NCBI GenBank assembly: GCA_963663375.1
Contig: OY760195.1
Coordinates: 1,736,001-1,800,000, forward strand
Length of the DNA stretch: 64,000 nt
Direction: 5' to 3'
DNA from: JAYREN01 sp963663375
GTDB taxonomy: Bacteria > Acidobacteriota > Holophagae > Holophagales > Holophagaceae
This document shows positions 50,801-59,684 of this stretch, piece by piece. Under the pieces are notes generated by a model. The model worked only from the letters and a program-made list of their open reading frames with translations. It ran no database searches and had not been told where the DNA came from. Every line of letters begins with the position of its first letter. Positions within the stretch are counted from its first letter, which is position 1. The translations under genes were made by a program, and so were the position numbers.

Positions 50801-53008
50801 ATGAATCTCGACCTTCGAACGCTGGCCTTCACCTTGAGCCTGACCTGCCTCACGCAGGTGATTGCCCTCGCCATGCAGTACTTCGAGAACAAGACCTACC
50901 GGGGTATCGGTTGGTGGCTGCTGGGGGCCATCGCCATGGCCTCGGGCTTCATTGCCCTCGCTCTTGGGCCGGTGCCATCCATCGGTGTCGTCGCCCTTTT
51001 CGGAAATCCCCTGCTGATCCTGGGGCGCGTCTGCATTTTCGTTGGGACGCTGCGGTTCCTGGGGCGAAGGGAGAACACATGGGCCGTGGTCCTTCCCTTT
51101 TTCGCCCTGGTGGCCACGTACTACTACTTCCTGCTCCTTCGTGACAACATTTCCGCCCGCACTGTGATCGTTTCCGGGGCCATCGCGCTCTACTCCCTGC
51201 TGACGGCCCACGCCCTGTTCAACCGCGCCCACCGGCATTTCTCAGGCTCCGCCCGGTTCACGGCCCTGGTCTTTCTCGTCCACGGGGGCTATCTCCTGGC
51301 GGTGATCTTCAAGACGCTCGCCTCCGGCCCGATGCACGTCTACACGGACTTCAGCCCCATCCAGACCGCCACGTTCATCGTTCCAACGATCACAAGTATC
51401 CTCTGGACCTTCGGGTTCATCCTCATGGTCAACCAGCGCCTGAGCGCGGAAAACCTGGAAGAGAAGGAGAACCTGCAGCGGGTGTTCAACACCGGCCCCG
51501 ATGCAGCCCTGATCACGCGCCTGGAGGATGGTTCCTTCGTCGACGCAAACCACCAGTTCACGGCGATATCCGGCTATTCCCTGGAGGAGATCAGGGAGCA
51601 GACCGACCTTGGGGTCAAGTTCTGGGAGGACCCCGCGGACCTCCAACGCTTCGTGGCGGAACTGAGGGACAAAGGCTTCGCCGGGAATCGCGAGGCCGTC
51701 TTTCGACGCAAGGACGGCACGACGTTCACGGGGCTGATCTCGGCCCGAACCCTCACCATCAGCGGCTCCCCTCACGTCATCAGCGTGACCCGGGACATCA
51801 CCGAGCCCCGCAGAATGGAGGTCGAGAAGCAGCAGCTGGAAACCCGGAATCGGCAATTGCAGAAGGCCGAGAGCCTGGGCCGAATGGCCGGGGCCATCGC
51901 CCACCATTTCAACAATCAGCTTCAATCCGTGATGGGCAACCTGGAACTGATGCACGAACCCACCGGAAAAACGGACGCCGCCATCTGCCTGACCCGAGCC
52001 AAGCAGGCCGCCGAGCGGGCCGCGGAAGTAAGCCGCCTGATGCTGGTCTACCTGGGCCAGACCTCCCCGGAGATGGCGCCGTGCCTCCTCTCCGAACTAT
52101 GCCAGGGCGCCCTGCCTGTGCTCCGAGCCGGTCTGCCGGACACCGCCTGTCTGGAGGTGGAGTGTCCCTCGCCCGGGCCCGTCGTCCAAGGGGACGCATC
52201 CCAGATCCAGCAGCTGCTCACCAACCTCGTCACGAATGCATGGGAGGCCCTGGGCGCATCCAGAGGCACCGCCCGCCTGTCTCTCACGGCCTGCCAGGCG
52301 GAGGCTATTCCCATCGCCCACCGCTTCCCCGTCGGCTGGCAGCCCCGGGAGCCCGACTATGCCTGCCTGGAGGTTCGCGACACCGGTTGCGGGATCCCCA
52401 GCGAAAACCTCGAGACACTCTTCGATCCCTTCTACTCCACCAAGTTCACGGGCCGAGGGCTGGGACTCCCCGTGGTCCTCGGCATCGTCCAGGCTCACGG
52501 CGGGGGCATCGTCGTGGAGAGTCGGCTTGGGGAAGGCAGCAGCTTCCGCGTCTATTTCCCCATCTCCACCGCGACGATGGCGCCTCCGCCCCAAGCTGGA
52601 CCGCGGGGCGCGAGTGCCGCCTGGCAGGGCACCCTTCTGCTGGTGGACGATGACGGGTTCCTGCTGGAATCCACCGGGGCCATGGTGGAGTTGATGGGGT
52701 TCACCCTCCTCACCGCCCGGGACGGCGTCGAGGCCCTGGAGGTCTTCCAGCAGCACAGGGAGGACATCCGCTGCGTGATCACCGACCTGACCATGCCGCG
52801 CATGGATGGCTGGGAGACGCTGACGGCCCTGCGCCAGCTCCAGCCCACCCTTCCCGTGATCCTGGCCAGCGGCTACGACAAGGGCCAGGTGATGGCGGGA
52901 GCCCGCGCGGAGCGCCCCCAGGCCTTCCTGAGCAAGCCCTTCGGACTCCGGCAGCTACGGGAGGCCGTGGATCAGGCACTGGGATCCGCCCGAAAGGAAG
53001 GGAACTGA
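50801..53008 (+). CDS. Membrane hybrid histidine kinase (7TM-like sensor, PAS, HisKA, HATPase, receiver)
   Basis: 735 aa. The N-terminal region (1-210) has about seven hydrophobic segments, a membrane sensor. A PAS domain follows (about 225-335, VFNTGPDAALITRLEDGSFV, ISGYSLEEIREQTDLGVKFW, ending ISVTRDITEPRRME). The kinase core has phospho-histidine in GRMAGAIAHHFNNQLQSVMG, an N box LLTNLVTNAWEALG, G1 EVRDTGCGIPSENL and F/G2 FDPFYSTKFTGRGLGLPVVL. The C-terminal receiver has D in CVITDLTMPRMDG and K in LSKPFG. It starts at ATG 50801 after CAGGTG. No output regulator is adjacent; phosphorelay through a separate Hpt is likely. Confidence 0.92.
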   Translation: MNLDLRTLAFTLSLTCLTQVIALAMQYFENKTYRGIGWWLLGAIAMASGFIALALGPVPSIGVVALFGNPLLILGRVCIFVGTLRFLGRRENTWAVVLPFFALVATYYYFLLLRDNISARTVIVSGAIALYSLLTAHALFNRAHRHFSGSARFTALVFLVHGGYLLAVIFKTLASGPMHVYTDFSPIQTATFIVPTITSILWTFGFILMVNQRLSAENLEEKENLQRVFNTGPDAALITRLEDGSFVDANHQFTAISGYSLEEIREQTDLGVKFWEDPADLQRFVAELRDKGFAGNREAVFRRKDGTTFTGLISARTLTISGSPHVISVTRDITEPRRMEVEKQQLETRNRQLQKAESLGRMAGAIAHHFNNQLQSVMGNLELMHEPTGKTDAAICLTRAKQAAERAAEVSRLMLVYLGQTSPEMAPCLLSELCQGALPVLRAGLPDTACLEVECPSPGPVVQGDASQIQQLLTNLVTNAWEALGASRGTARLSLTACQAEAIPIAHRFPVGWQPREPDYACLEVRDTGCGIPSENLETLFDPFYSTKFTGRGLGLPVVLGIVQAHGGGIVVESRLGEGSSFRVYFPISTATMAPPPQAGPRGASAAWQGTLLLVDDDGFLLESTGAMVELMGFTLLTARDGVEALEVFQQHREDIRCVITDLTMPRMDGWETLTALRQLQPTLPVILASGYDKGQVMAGARAERPQAFLSKPFGLRQLREAVDQALGSARKEGN

Positions 53009-53108
53009 GGCCTGTCCGAAAACCAATTCGTCGGGTCCGGTCCCACCTCTTAACGTTTCGAGCCTGGAGTCAGCCTTCCCTGGACGTCAACCATGGATAG
53101 GAACAACT

Positions 53109-54602
53109 TCAGAGATCGCCCATCACCGCAATGAGTCGCGTCCAGAGCTGATTGCCCGCCAGGCTATTGGTCAGGATGACCACGCCGGTACGGCGCTCGG
53201 GTGAGAACTGGCTGTAGGCCCGGAACCCGCTGCTGTTGGTGCCCGTATGGTAGACGATGTCGCCTTGCTCCGTGCTGTTGAGAATCCAGCCCAAGCCCCA
53301 GAACACGGCCCGCCCCCGGGCCACGCCGGGCCGCTCGATGGGCTCCCGGGAGTCGGTGGCCACCTGGTGGGCGAGCATTGCATTCAAGGTCTTGGCGTCC
53401 AGGGCCGCGGGCCCCTCGGCGCGCAGCATCACAGCCAGGAAACGGCCATAGTCCTCGGCGGTGGTGTAGAGGCTGTATGCCGAATTGGCCTGGCCATAGT
53501 TCGTGCTCGGCAGCACCCTGCCATCCTCGGCGTGACCCCTGGCCCGCAGCCCGTTGATGCTGGGGGTCAGCACGAAGCTGCTGTGCTTCATGCCGAGGGG
53601 GCGGAACAATTCACGCTCAGCCAGAACGTGCAGCGGCTCACCCGTGAGGTGCTCCAACACCCGCTGCAGATAGAAATAGCCCTCACCGGAATAATTGAGC
53701 CGCAGACCGGGTTCGAAGGCGATCTCCAGGGGCCCGTTGCGTTCGTCGCCACCGGGTCGCCAGTTGGGCAGGCCGGAGGTGTGCGTCAGCAGCATGCGGG
53801 CGGTGATTCGGGCCTGCCAGGGCTGAGGCGGATAGAAGGTCTCCGGCAGATAGCGCATCACGGGGGTGTCCAGATCCAGCCGACCGGCCTGCACCTGTTG
53901 CATCACCAGGCAAGCGAAGAGCGGCTTGGTCATCGAAGCGGCCTCGAAGACCGTATCCGCCTGCACAGGAACTTCCCCGCCCCGTTCGCGTAGGCCGAAG
54001 TGCCCGGACCACGCCACCCGGCCTTCCCGCAGCAGCGCCACCGAGACTCCCGGAATGCCCAGTTCCTTCATCAGCGCAGGTACGCGCGCCTGCACCAGGG
54101 CCTGGGTCTGTTCCCAGGTGCGCGGGGTGGGGGCTCCCAGGATGGCATTCAGCGCCCGGGTGGCGGCGCTCCGTACCGTGGCATCCGGCGACTGGCGCAG
54201 CGCCTCCAGCGTTGCCAGGGTCGTTGGATACCGAGTCACTGCGGGTCCGATGGCCCCCAGCGCTGTAATTGCACGATAGCGCAACGCATCGTCACCCCGC
54301 TCCAGCAGTTCACTCAGCGCGGGCACCGCAGGCGCCGCCTCCGGGCCGAGTCTGCCGAGCACATCGGCCGCGCTTTGCTGCGCCAGTGGATTGGGGGCCG
54401 TCAGCACCCTCACCAGCACCGGTACGGCAGCCTTCCCTTGGACTCGAAGGCGTTCGCTGGCCTGGATGCTTAGGGTCGGATCCGAATTACCCAAAGCGTC
54501 AATGACCCCTGGAAGATCGCAACCCGGTGGCTCCGAGGCCGGGATCGCGGCAGCCGCCACGAAGCCACACACCGCGCTGACGGTGAGCACTCGGTACCTC
54601 AT
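53109..54602 (-). CDS. Secreted serine hydrolase: HEAT-repeat N-domain fused to beta-lactamase-fold domain
   Basis: 497 aa. After a signal peptide (MRYRVLTVSAVCGFVAAAAI), residues about 30-165 form HEAT/PBS-lyase-like helical repeats (AAVPVLVRVLTAPNPLAQQS, ALRYRAITALGAIGPAV). About 175-497 is a class C beta-lactamase/EstB-like domain: catalytic SMTK in FEAASMTKPLF, tyrosine motif NYSGEGYFYLQ (YSG rather than YSN) and HTGTNSSGF in place of KTG. It more likely acts as an esterase or D-amino peptidase than as a resistance enzyme. CTGGAGGT precedes the ATG. It is convergent with the kinase. Confidence 0.87.
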   Translation of the reverse strand: MRYRVLTVSAVCGFVAAAAIPASEPPGCDLPGVIDALGNSDPTLSIQASERLRVQGKAAVPVLVRVLTAPNPLAQQSAADVLGRLGPEAAPAVPALSELLERGDDALRYRAITALGAIGPAVTRYPTTLATLEALRQSPDATVRSAATRALNAILGAPTPRTWEQTQALVQARVPALMKELGIPGVSVALLREGRVAWSGHFGLRERGGEVPVQADTVFEAASMTKPLFACLVMQQVQAGRLDLDTPVMRYLPETFYPPQPWQARITARMLLTHTSGLPNWRPGGDERNGPLEIAFEPGLRLNYSGEGYFYLQRVLEHLTGEPLHVLAERELFRPLGMKHSSFVLTPSINGLRARGHAEDGRVLPSTNYGQANSAYSLYTTAEDYGRFLAVMLRAEGPAALDAKTLNAMLAHQVATDSREPIERPGVARGRAVFWGLGWILNSTEQGDIVYHTGTNSSGFRAYSQFSPERRTGVVILTNSLAGNQLWTRLIAVMGDL

Positions 54603-54640
54603 GTAGACCTCCAGAGAATAGTCAGGCGGAAGGCTGAACT

Positions 54641-55885
54641 TCAGGCGCCTTTCCCCGATTCGGGCGCCGCCTTCAGCAGCCTCCAGGCCGCGAAGCCCAG
54701 GGCGAGGACGGCGAGTCCCGTGACCCAGGGCAGCCAGGGCAGAGTCCGATCCGGCAGCACGATTTTCTTCGGAAGGCCCTGGGGATCTGCCTCGGCGCCG
54801 CCCAGTTTCAGGGGTTCACGCTGGTAGACCGCGCGGCTGGAATCCGGCAGGGCGCCGAGATTGCCGGGGGCCTGCTTGGTCTGCCCGCCGTAGTGCAGGA
54901 AGTAGGTCTTGCCGGCCTCGGCGGGGAAGAGCAGCACATCGTGGCGCAGCAGCAGCTTTACGGACTCGGGATGGGCGCCCTCGGGCAGGCGCAGCTTCAG
55001 ACGATCGGCGGTGATGGGCTCCAGACCCACACGGGTGGCCCGGGTGTCCAAGGCGGGAAGGTTCCAGAGCAGTCCGGTGGACACGAGATGACGTTCATAG
55101 GCATCGCCAGGGTCTGGGCTGGACACGGGCTTGGGCAGCCGGAATTCCGGCGCGATGGGCGCCACGGGGGGCGTGAGGGAGATCTCGGCGCCGATGATGC
55201 GATCCGGCGCGTCGAGGCTGAGCTGCCATTCCCGAGCCCCTGTGGCCTCCATGCGGGGCGAGATGATTTCATCCTCGGTCCGGGAACTGGGTTCAGTAAG
55301 GGCGGTCACCCGCAATCCGAGAATCTTCGGGGCTGTTCCCTGGGCGGGCCGCAGGGTCACCCGATAGATCTTGAAATCCCAGGGCACGGAAAAGCCGTGC
55401 TGCTGGCCCGCATCCCCCAAGTCGAAGAGGTGCAGCGGCGTGTCCCGCTGGAAGGTGATGCCCTTGCCGCCCTCCTGGCGCCGCTCCACGTCCACCCGGC
55501 AGACCCAGGGCGCCGAGCCCTCGAGGTCGAGATCGATGCGCAGCTGCTCGCGCTCCCGCACCTGCCAGCCCTGGGGGAACTTCAGCACGAATTCGGCGGT
55601 GGGGTTTCCCTTGGCATCCCGACCCAGGGCCAGCTTCTCCAGCTCCAGGGCCCGAGGCTCCCAGAGGCCATCCCGCTCCACGAGGTAGGGCACACTGGCC
55701 CCCTGAGCATCGCCCAGCCAGATCTCCGGATAGGCCTTCTGGGCCTCGCGATCCAGGGGAAGCCGGGCCCAGCCGCTGGTCGCGGCAGCCGTCACGGGCT
55801 TGCGGCGCAGGGCCTCCCGGTCCTGCCGGGTCTCGGGGGCACAGGCCAGGGCCAGCAGCAGGGGCGCGATCGCGACGAGTCTCAT
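54641..55885 (-). CDS. DUF3999-family membrane/periplasmic protein
   Basis: 414 aa of unknown function. The N-terminal signal (MRLVAIAPLLLALACAPE) has a near-lipobox before C15, suggesting a lipoprotein. The long beta-rich periplasmic part (GWARLPLDREAQKAYPEIWL, GDAQGASVPYLVERDGLWEP) ends in one helix (WLPWVTGLAVLALGFAAWRL). Its ATG overlaps the stop of the DUF2339 gene (ATGA), a pairing I recall as recurrent in Gram-negative genomes, suggesting a two-protein envelope complex. What it does is not known. Confidence 0.82.
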   Translation of the reverse strand: MRLVAIAPLLLALACAPETRQDREALRRKPVTAAATSGWARLPLDREAQKAYPEIWLGDAQGASVPYLVERDGLWEPRALELEKLALGRDAKGNPTAEFVLKFPQGWQVREREQLRIDLDLEGSAPWVCRVDVERRQEGGKGITFQRDTPLHLFDLGDAGQQHGFSVPWDFKIYRVTLRPAQGTAPKILGLRVTALTEPSSRTEDEIISPRMEATGAREWQLSLDAPDRIIGAEISLTPPVAPIAPEFRLPKPVSSPDPGDAYERHLVSTGLLWNLPALDTRATRVGLEPITADRLKLRLPEGAHPESVKLLLRHDVLLFPAEAGKTYFLHYGGQTKQAPGNLGALPDSSRAVYQREPLKLGGAEADPQGLPKKIVLPDRTLPWLPWVTGLAVLALGFAAWRLLKAAPESGKGA

Positions 55886-57675
55886 TCCTGCTCCTGACGC
55901 GCCTTGCGCACATGGTTGCCCACCAGGGCCGCCGCCATGACGACGGTGCCTACACCGAGGAAGGCCAGGGCCTTCATGGGCGTATCCGCGTGTTCGAGAT
56001 CGATGCTGATGAGCTTGAGGCCTGCCAAACCGAGCCAGACATAGCCCGCCGCCGCCAGACCCGTGCGCAGACCGCCCTCTTCCTCGGAGAGGCTTCGCAG
56101 CCATTGCAGGGCACCGATTACGGCCCAGCAGAGGGTGAGGACCACGCTGGCGGTGCGCGCCGTACCGCCGCTCCAGCGCACCAGATGGGCCAATTCCAGG
56201 GACAGCGTGACAACCCCCACCAGTTCCAGGCCCACCAGACCCAGGACCCGAGTGAAGCCCTCCCGTCGGGCCAGCAGGGCCCAGGCCAGGCCCGTGAGCA
56301 GCCCTTCGGCGAAGCGGCTGTTCAGGAAGGGCATCAGCGGCCCGACCCCGTACCCATAGGTGTCGCCGTAGAAATCGGTGAAACCCCAGACATCCACGCC
56401 ATGTACCAGCCAGCGAAGGGTGGCCGCGAGCACCATGCCCAGGGCCATCCAGGTGAGGGCCTTTACCTCGGCCTCATCCCACTCGGCGCGGGCCTTCGCC
56501 TCACCCACGGCCCAGGCCAGGAACAGCGCGAAGAGGCCCCACACGGGCCCCACCCAGCGCCAGGCCATAGCCACGGGCACCGCCAGGGCCAGATGGCCCG
56601 CCGCCAGTGCCAGCAGGCCCAGATCGGCCTGACGACTCCCCAGCCGCTCCCGCAGGGGCTTAACCAGCAGGATGTTCACGGCAGCGAAACCCACCACGGG
56701 CGCGGCGAACCAGGCAGGCGCGAGGGCCAGCTCCTTCCAGAGCACCCAGGCCAAACAGGTGGTGGCCAGGGAAAGAGGAAACCAGAGCAGGGTGGGCGTG
56801 CTGGGCTTGGCCTCCGCCTGGCCTGGCAGCCAGATCCAGAGCCCCGCGAGCACATAGTGGAGGGCCAGCAGGCCGAACAGAAGGCCCGCATCGGTGGGCA
56901 GGACTTCCAAGCAGGCCGCGGCGAGCAACAGCCAAGTGCCCACCAGGGCGATCCAGCGGGGGGCTCCCCACCGGGCGCCGAGCTTGGCCAGATAGGGCAC
57001 CGCCAGGGCCGAAGCCATGAGCACCGCGAGGTAGATCGCCAGGGCGACCTCGTGATGACCGCCCTGGCTGAAGACCACCGGCGTGAGCAGCCCCGTGATG
57101 AGCGCGATGGACAGGGCGCCGCCGGATTTGGCCCGGGCGCTGAGTCCTCCGGCCATCAGGGTGCAGAGGAAGGTGGCCACGAAGCCCAGTACCGGCGGGA
57201 AGAAATGGTATTCGAAGGCCCCCCAGCGGAAGGTGAAGGTGAGGGTACCGAGTCCCGCCAGCAGCACAGCCACGCCCAGTTTGGAGCTGTCCCCCAACAT
57301 GAGCCGAGCCGCCCCAAGGCTCAGGCCACCGCCCACCACCAGCCCGAGCAGGAAGCGCAGCTCCGGACCGATCCAGCCCCGCTGGATGGACCAGTGCAGG
57401 AAGAAGGCCGCCCCGATGAGGAAGATGGCCGAACCCGCCGTGGCCACCCAGACGATAGGGTTGATGGGCTTCCGCGGGCTCCCCGAAGCGAGGGGCGGGG
57501 CGGGCGGACGGGGCGGCAGCGGTCGTGGTGGCGGCATGGTGGGCAGGGGGGCCGTGCTACGACTGGCCTCCCTCGGAGCGTTGCCCTGCACCTGCTGGGT
57601 AAGCCAGCCCACCTGCGCCTCCAGCTTGGCCAGCCGCTCAAGGATCTCCGGGGAGACTGGATCCTGCTCGTTCAT
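55882..57675 (-). CDS. DUF2339-family polytopic membrane protein
   Basis: 597 aa. A short coiled coil (ILERLAKLEAQVGWLTQQVQ) and a proline-rich linker precede about 18 or more hydrophobic segments. The first block is INPIVWVATAGSAIFLIGAA, FFLHWSIQRGWIGPELRFLL, typical of DUF2339. No catalytic motif is apparent, and members are proposed envelope or polysaccharide-related proteins without proof. GGAG precedes the ATG. It is translationally coupled to the downstream DUF3999 gene. Confidence 0.85.
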   Translation of the reverse strand: MNEQDPVSPEILERLAKLEAQVGWLTQQVQGNAPREASRSTAPLPTMPPPRPLPPRPPAPPLASGSPRKPINPIVWVATAGSAIFLIGAAFFLHWSIQRGWIGPELRFLLGLVVGGGLSLGAARLMLGDSSKLGVAVLLAGLGTLTFTFRWGAFEYHFFPPVLGFVATFLCTLMAGGLSARAKSGGALSIALITGLLTPVVFSQGGHHEVALAIYLAVLMASALAVPYLAKLGARWGAPRWIALVGTWLLLAAACLEVLPTDAGLLFGLLALHYVLAGLWIWLPGQAEAKPSTPTLLWFPLSLATTCLAWVLWKELALAPAWFAAPVVGFAAVNILLVKPLRERLGSRQADLGLLALAAGHLALAVPVAMAWRWVGPVWGLFALFLAWAVGEAKARAEWDEAEVKALTWMALGMVLAATLRWLVHGVDVWGFTDFYGDTYGYGVGPLMPFLNSRFAEGLLTGLAWALLARREGFTRVLGLVGLELVGVVTLSLELAHLVRWSGGTARTASVVLTLCWAVIGALQWLRSLSEEEGGLRTGLAAAGYVWLGLAGLKLISIDLEHADTPMKALAFLGVGTVVMAAALVGNHVRKARQEQE

Positions 57676-57740
57676 GGAAACTCCGAGGTTGTCCCTCAGG
57701 CTACCAGAGCCGAATGGGGCGATGGCTTGGGGAGACGAAC

Positions 57741-58173
57741 AGCTGAACCACAGAGGGCGCAGAGAAAAGAGGAGGGCACAGAGAACTGATTACACCGAGT
57801 CGCAACATTCCGTTGTTTCCCGATTATCGGTCTGACTCAGCCACGAAGGGAAAAGCCAGCTGAAACCGCGAATAAACGCGAATGGACGCGAATGCCCCAA
57901 TCCAGGCCCGCCTGGGCCTGCGGCCCCCAGTCGCGCGCGCGGCTGGCCTTTCAATCGACGTTCCGCCCGGCCTTCGATGGCTGGGCGATGCGCCGATTGA
58001 AAGGAGGCGGGGCGGCGGTTGTAGGCCATTCGCGCGCCCGCAAGGGCGTATTCGCGAGATTCGCGGTTCAGTCTTTTTGGCGGATTTTGGCCGATAACCA
58101 GGCGTTGTTTTTTCTCTGCTTTTCTCTGTGTTCTCTTTTTTCCCTCTGCGCCCTCTGTGGTGAATCATTTCAG
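57741..58173 (+). repeat. Composite nested repeat: family B copy 3 enclosing a family C element
   Basis: The outer left arm GCTGAACCACAGAGGGCGCA plus GAGAAAAGAGGAGGGCACAG (57742-57783) matches the outer right arm CTTTTCTCTGTGTTCTC...CCCTCTGCGCCCTCTGTGGT (58119-58160). Inside, CTGAAACCGCGAAT...ACGCGAATGGACGCGAATG (57860-57894) is mirrored by CGTATTCGCGAGATTCGCGG plus TTCAG (58047-58071). Inside that again, CCTTTCAATCG (57948-57958) faces CGATTGAAAGG. The whole 557-bp gap between DUF2339 and NFACT genes therefore consists of nested inverted repeats. No gene is supported. Confidence 0.8.
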
Positions 58174-58232
58174 CGCCTCCCGGTTTTCCTCAACGGCCGA
58201 GTGAGTCCAGGGAACGGGTTATCCTCGGGTTC

Positions 58233-59681
58233 ATGGATGGTCCCCTCCTGCTCGCCCTTGCCCGTGCGCGCCTGCGCGCCGGAGCGGGCTCCGTGCAGGC
58301 TGTCTGGGTCTCGCCTCGGGCGGTGGCGCTCACCTGGGCGCCGGAGCGCCGGGCGGAGCAAGGTCCGGGCCTGACCTGGGTGTTCCTCCTCAATCCATCC
58401 CCTGAGCTCTGGCTGCTCCATGAAAAAGACGCCGCCATGGAGGTGCTGAAGGCCGAGGCCAAGGGCGATCTCTCCCGGCGCTGGGGCCAGGAGTTGAAGG
58501 GCGCGCGCCTTGAAGACATCGAGAGCGATCCCCGGGAACGCTGGCTGGGCATGGTCTTCCGGCGCCGGGCGGTCACGGGGCGCATCGAGTTGATGCGGCT
58601 CTGCTATCAGGCCATCCCGGGCCGCAGCGGGGCACGCCTGGACGGCCTGGATCTCAATCCGGCGCGCATGGGCCTGGGCACGCCCTTTCCCGCCACGGCC
58701 CCCGAGCCCCAGGACGACCCGCCCCCCTTGCGTCGCTGGCGAGAGCGCTTCGGCGATCAACTGGAGACGGCCCTCTCAGGCGAGCTGGCGGAAATCCTGC
58801 CGGGGGAAGGCACCCTCTTCGAGCGTCATCGGGCCTGGTCCTTGGAGCGGGCCCAGAAGCTGATCCTCGCGCCCCGCCAGACCACCGCGGATCGCAAGCT
58901 GGTGCGCGAGCGGGAGCGCCTGGTGCGCTATGGCGAAGCCCTGCAGGGCGACCGGGTCCGCCACGGGGCCGCCCTCCAGCTTCGCGCCAAGGCCCAGGCC
59001 CTCGCCTCGGAACTGTGGCGCCTGAAGGGTGCCGCCGGTCGAGTGGAACTCACCGATGGCACCGTGATCCAATTACCCGAGGGCCTGCGGGCCGAGGTCG
59101 CGGCCCAGAAGTGGTTCGGGGCCGTCAAGCGCGCCGAACGGGGCCTTCAGCGGATCGTGGAACTCGAGCGGGAACGGCTGCGGCAGGTGCTGGAACTGGA
59201 GGCCCGGATGGAAACCCCCCAACCCCTTCCCCCGCCCAAGAAATCGACAGGAACTGTCTCGAAGAAGGATGCGAAGCGCATGGAACCAGGCAACAAGCGG
59301 GACGACAAACGATCCGACGGCAAGGGCAAGGCCTTCCGCAGCCAGATGGTGGAGGGCTGGGAAGTGATCATCGGCAAGGGCGACGCGGACAACGACACCC
59401 TCACCTTCAAGGTGGCCGCGGCCCCGGATTTCTGGCTGCACGTGGCGGGCGTGCCCGGCAGTCACGTCATCATCCGCAACCCCGACAAGATCAGCGAACC
59501 GCCCCGTGAAGTGCTGGAGCGCGCCGCCCAGCTGGCCGCCTTCTTCTCCAAGGCCCGGGAGGGCGGCAAGGTCGAAGTCCACTGGTGCCGCGTTGCCGAT
59601 GTGAGCAAGCCCCGGGGCTTCGCGCCGGGGAAGGTGATGCTGAAGAGCTACAAGAGCATCCGAGTGTACCCCCGGGAGTAG
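58233..59681 (+). CDS. NFACT-family protein (RqcH/FbpA-like ribosome quality-control factor)
   Basis: 482 aa. NFACT proteins bind 50S subunits carrying stalled peptidyl-tRNA and recruit tRNA-Ala to add alanine tails. The C-terminal NFACT-R domain is clear: KGKAFRSQMVEGWEVIIGKG, DADNDTLTFKVAAAPDFWLH, VAGVPGSHVIIRNP and ADVSKPRGFAPGKVMLKSYK. The middle is coiled-coil rich (about 225-325) and the N-terminal NFACT-N is present but divergent. It is shorter than typical RqcH (around 560 aa), so activity in alanine tailing is uncertain. Weak Shine-Dalgarno. Convergent with the SPOR gene (3-bp gap). Confidence 0.87.
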   Translation: MDGPLLLALARARLRAGAGSVQAVWVSPRAVALTWAPERRAEQGPGLTWVFLLNPSPELWLLHEKDAAMEVLKAEAKGDLSRRWGQELKGARLEDIESDPRERWLGMVFRRRAVTGRIELMRLCYQAIPGRSGARLDGLDLNPARMGLGTPFPATAPEPQDDPPPLRRWRERFGDQLETALSGELAEILPGEGTLFERHRAWSLERAQKLILAPRQTTADRKLVRERERLVRYGEALQGDRVRHGAALQLRAKAQALASELWRLKGAAGRVELTDGTVIQLPEGLRAEVAAQKWFGAVKRAERGLQRIVELERERLRQVLELEARMETPQPLPPPKKSTGTVSKKDAKRMEPGNKRDDKRSDGKGKAFRSQMVEGWEVIIGKGDADNDTLTFKVAAAPDFWLHVAGVPGSHVIIRNPDKISEPPREVLERAAQLAAFFSKAREGGKVEVHWCRVADVSKPRGFAPGKVMLKSYKSIRVYPRE

Positions 59682-59684
59682 GGT

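Noticed and set aside
53109..54602. Antibiotic-resistance beta-lactamase
   Set aside because: The serine domain is fused to HEAT repeats and has YSG and HTG in place of YSN and KTG, as in esterase-like relatives; no resistance context.
57741..58173. CRISPR array or small-RNA gene in the repeat-rich gap
   Set aside because: The repeats are inverted and nested, not evenly spaced direct repeats with unique spacers; no cas genes are present.
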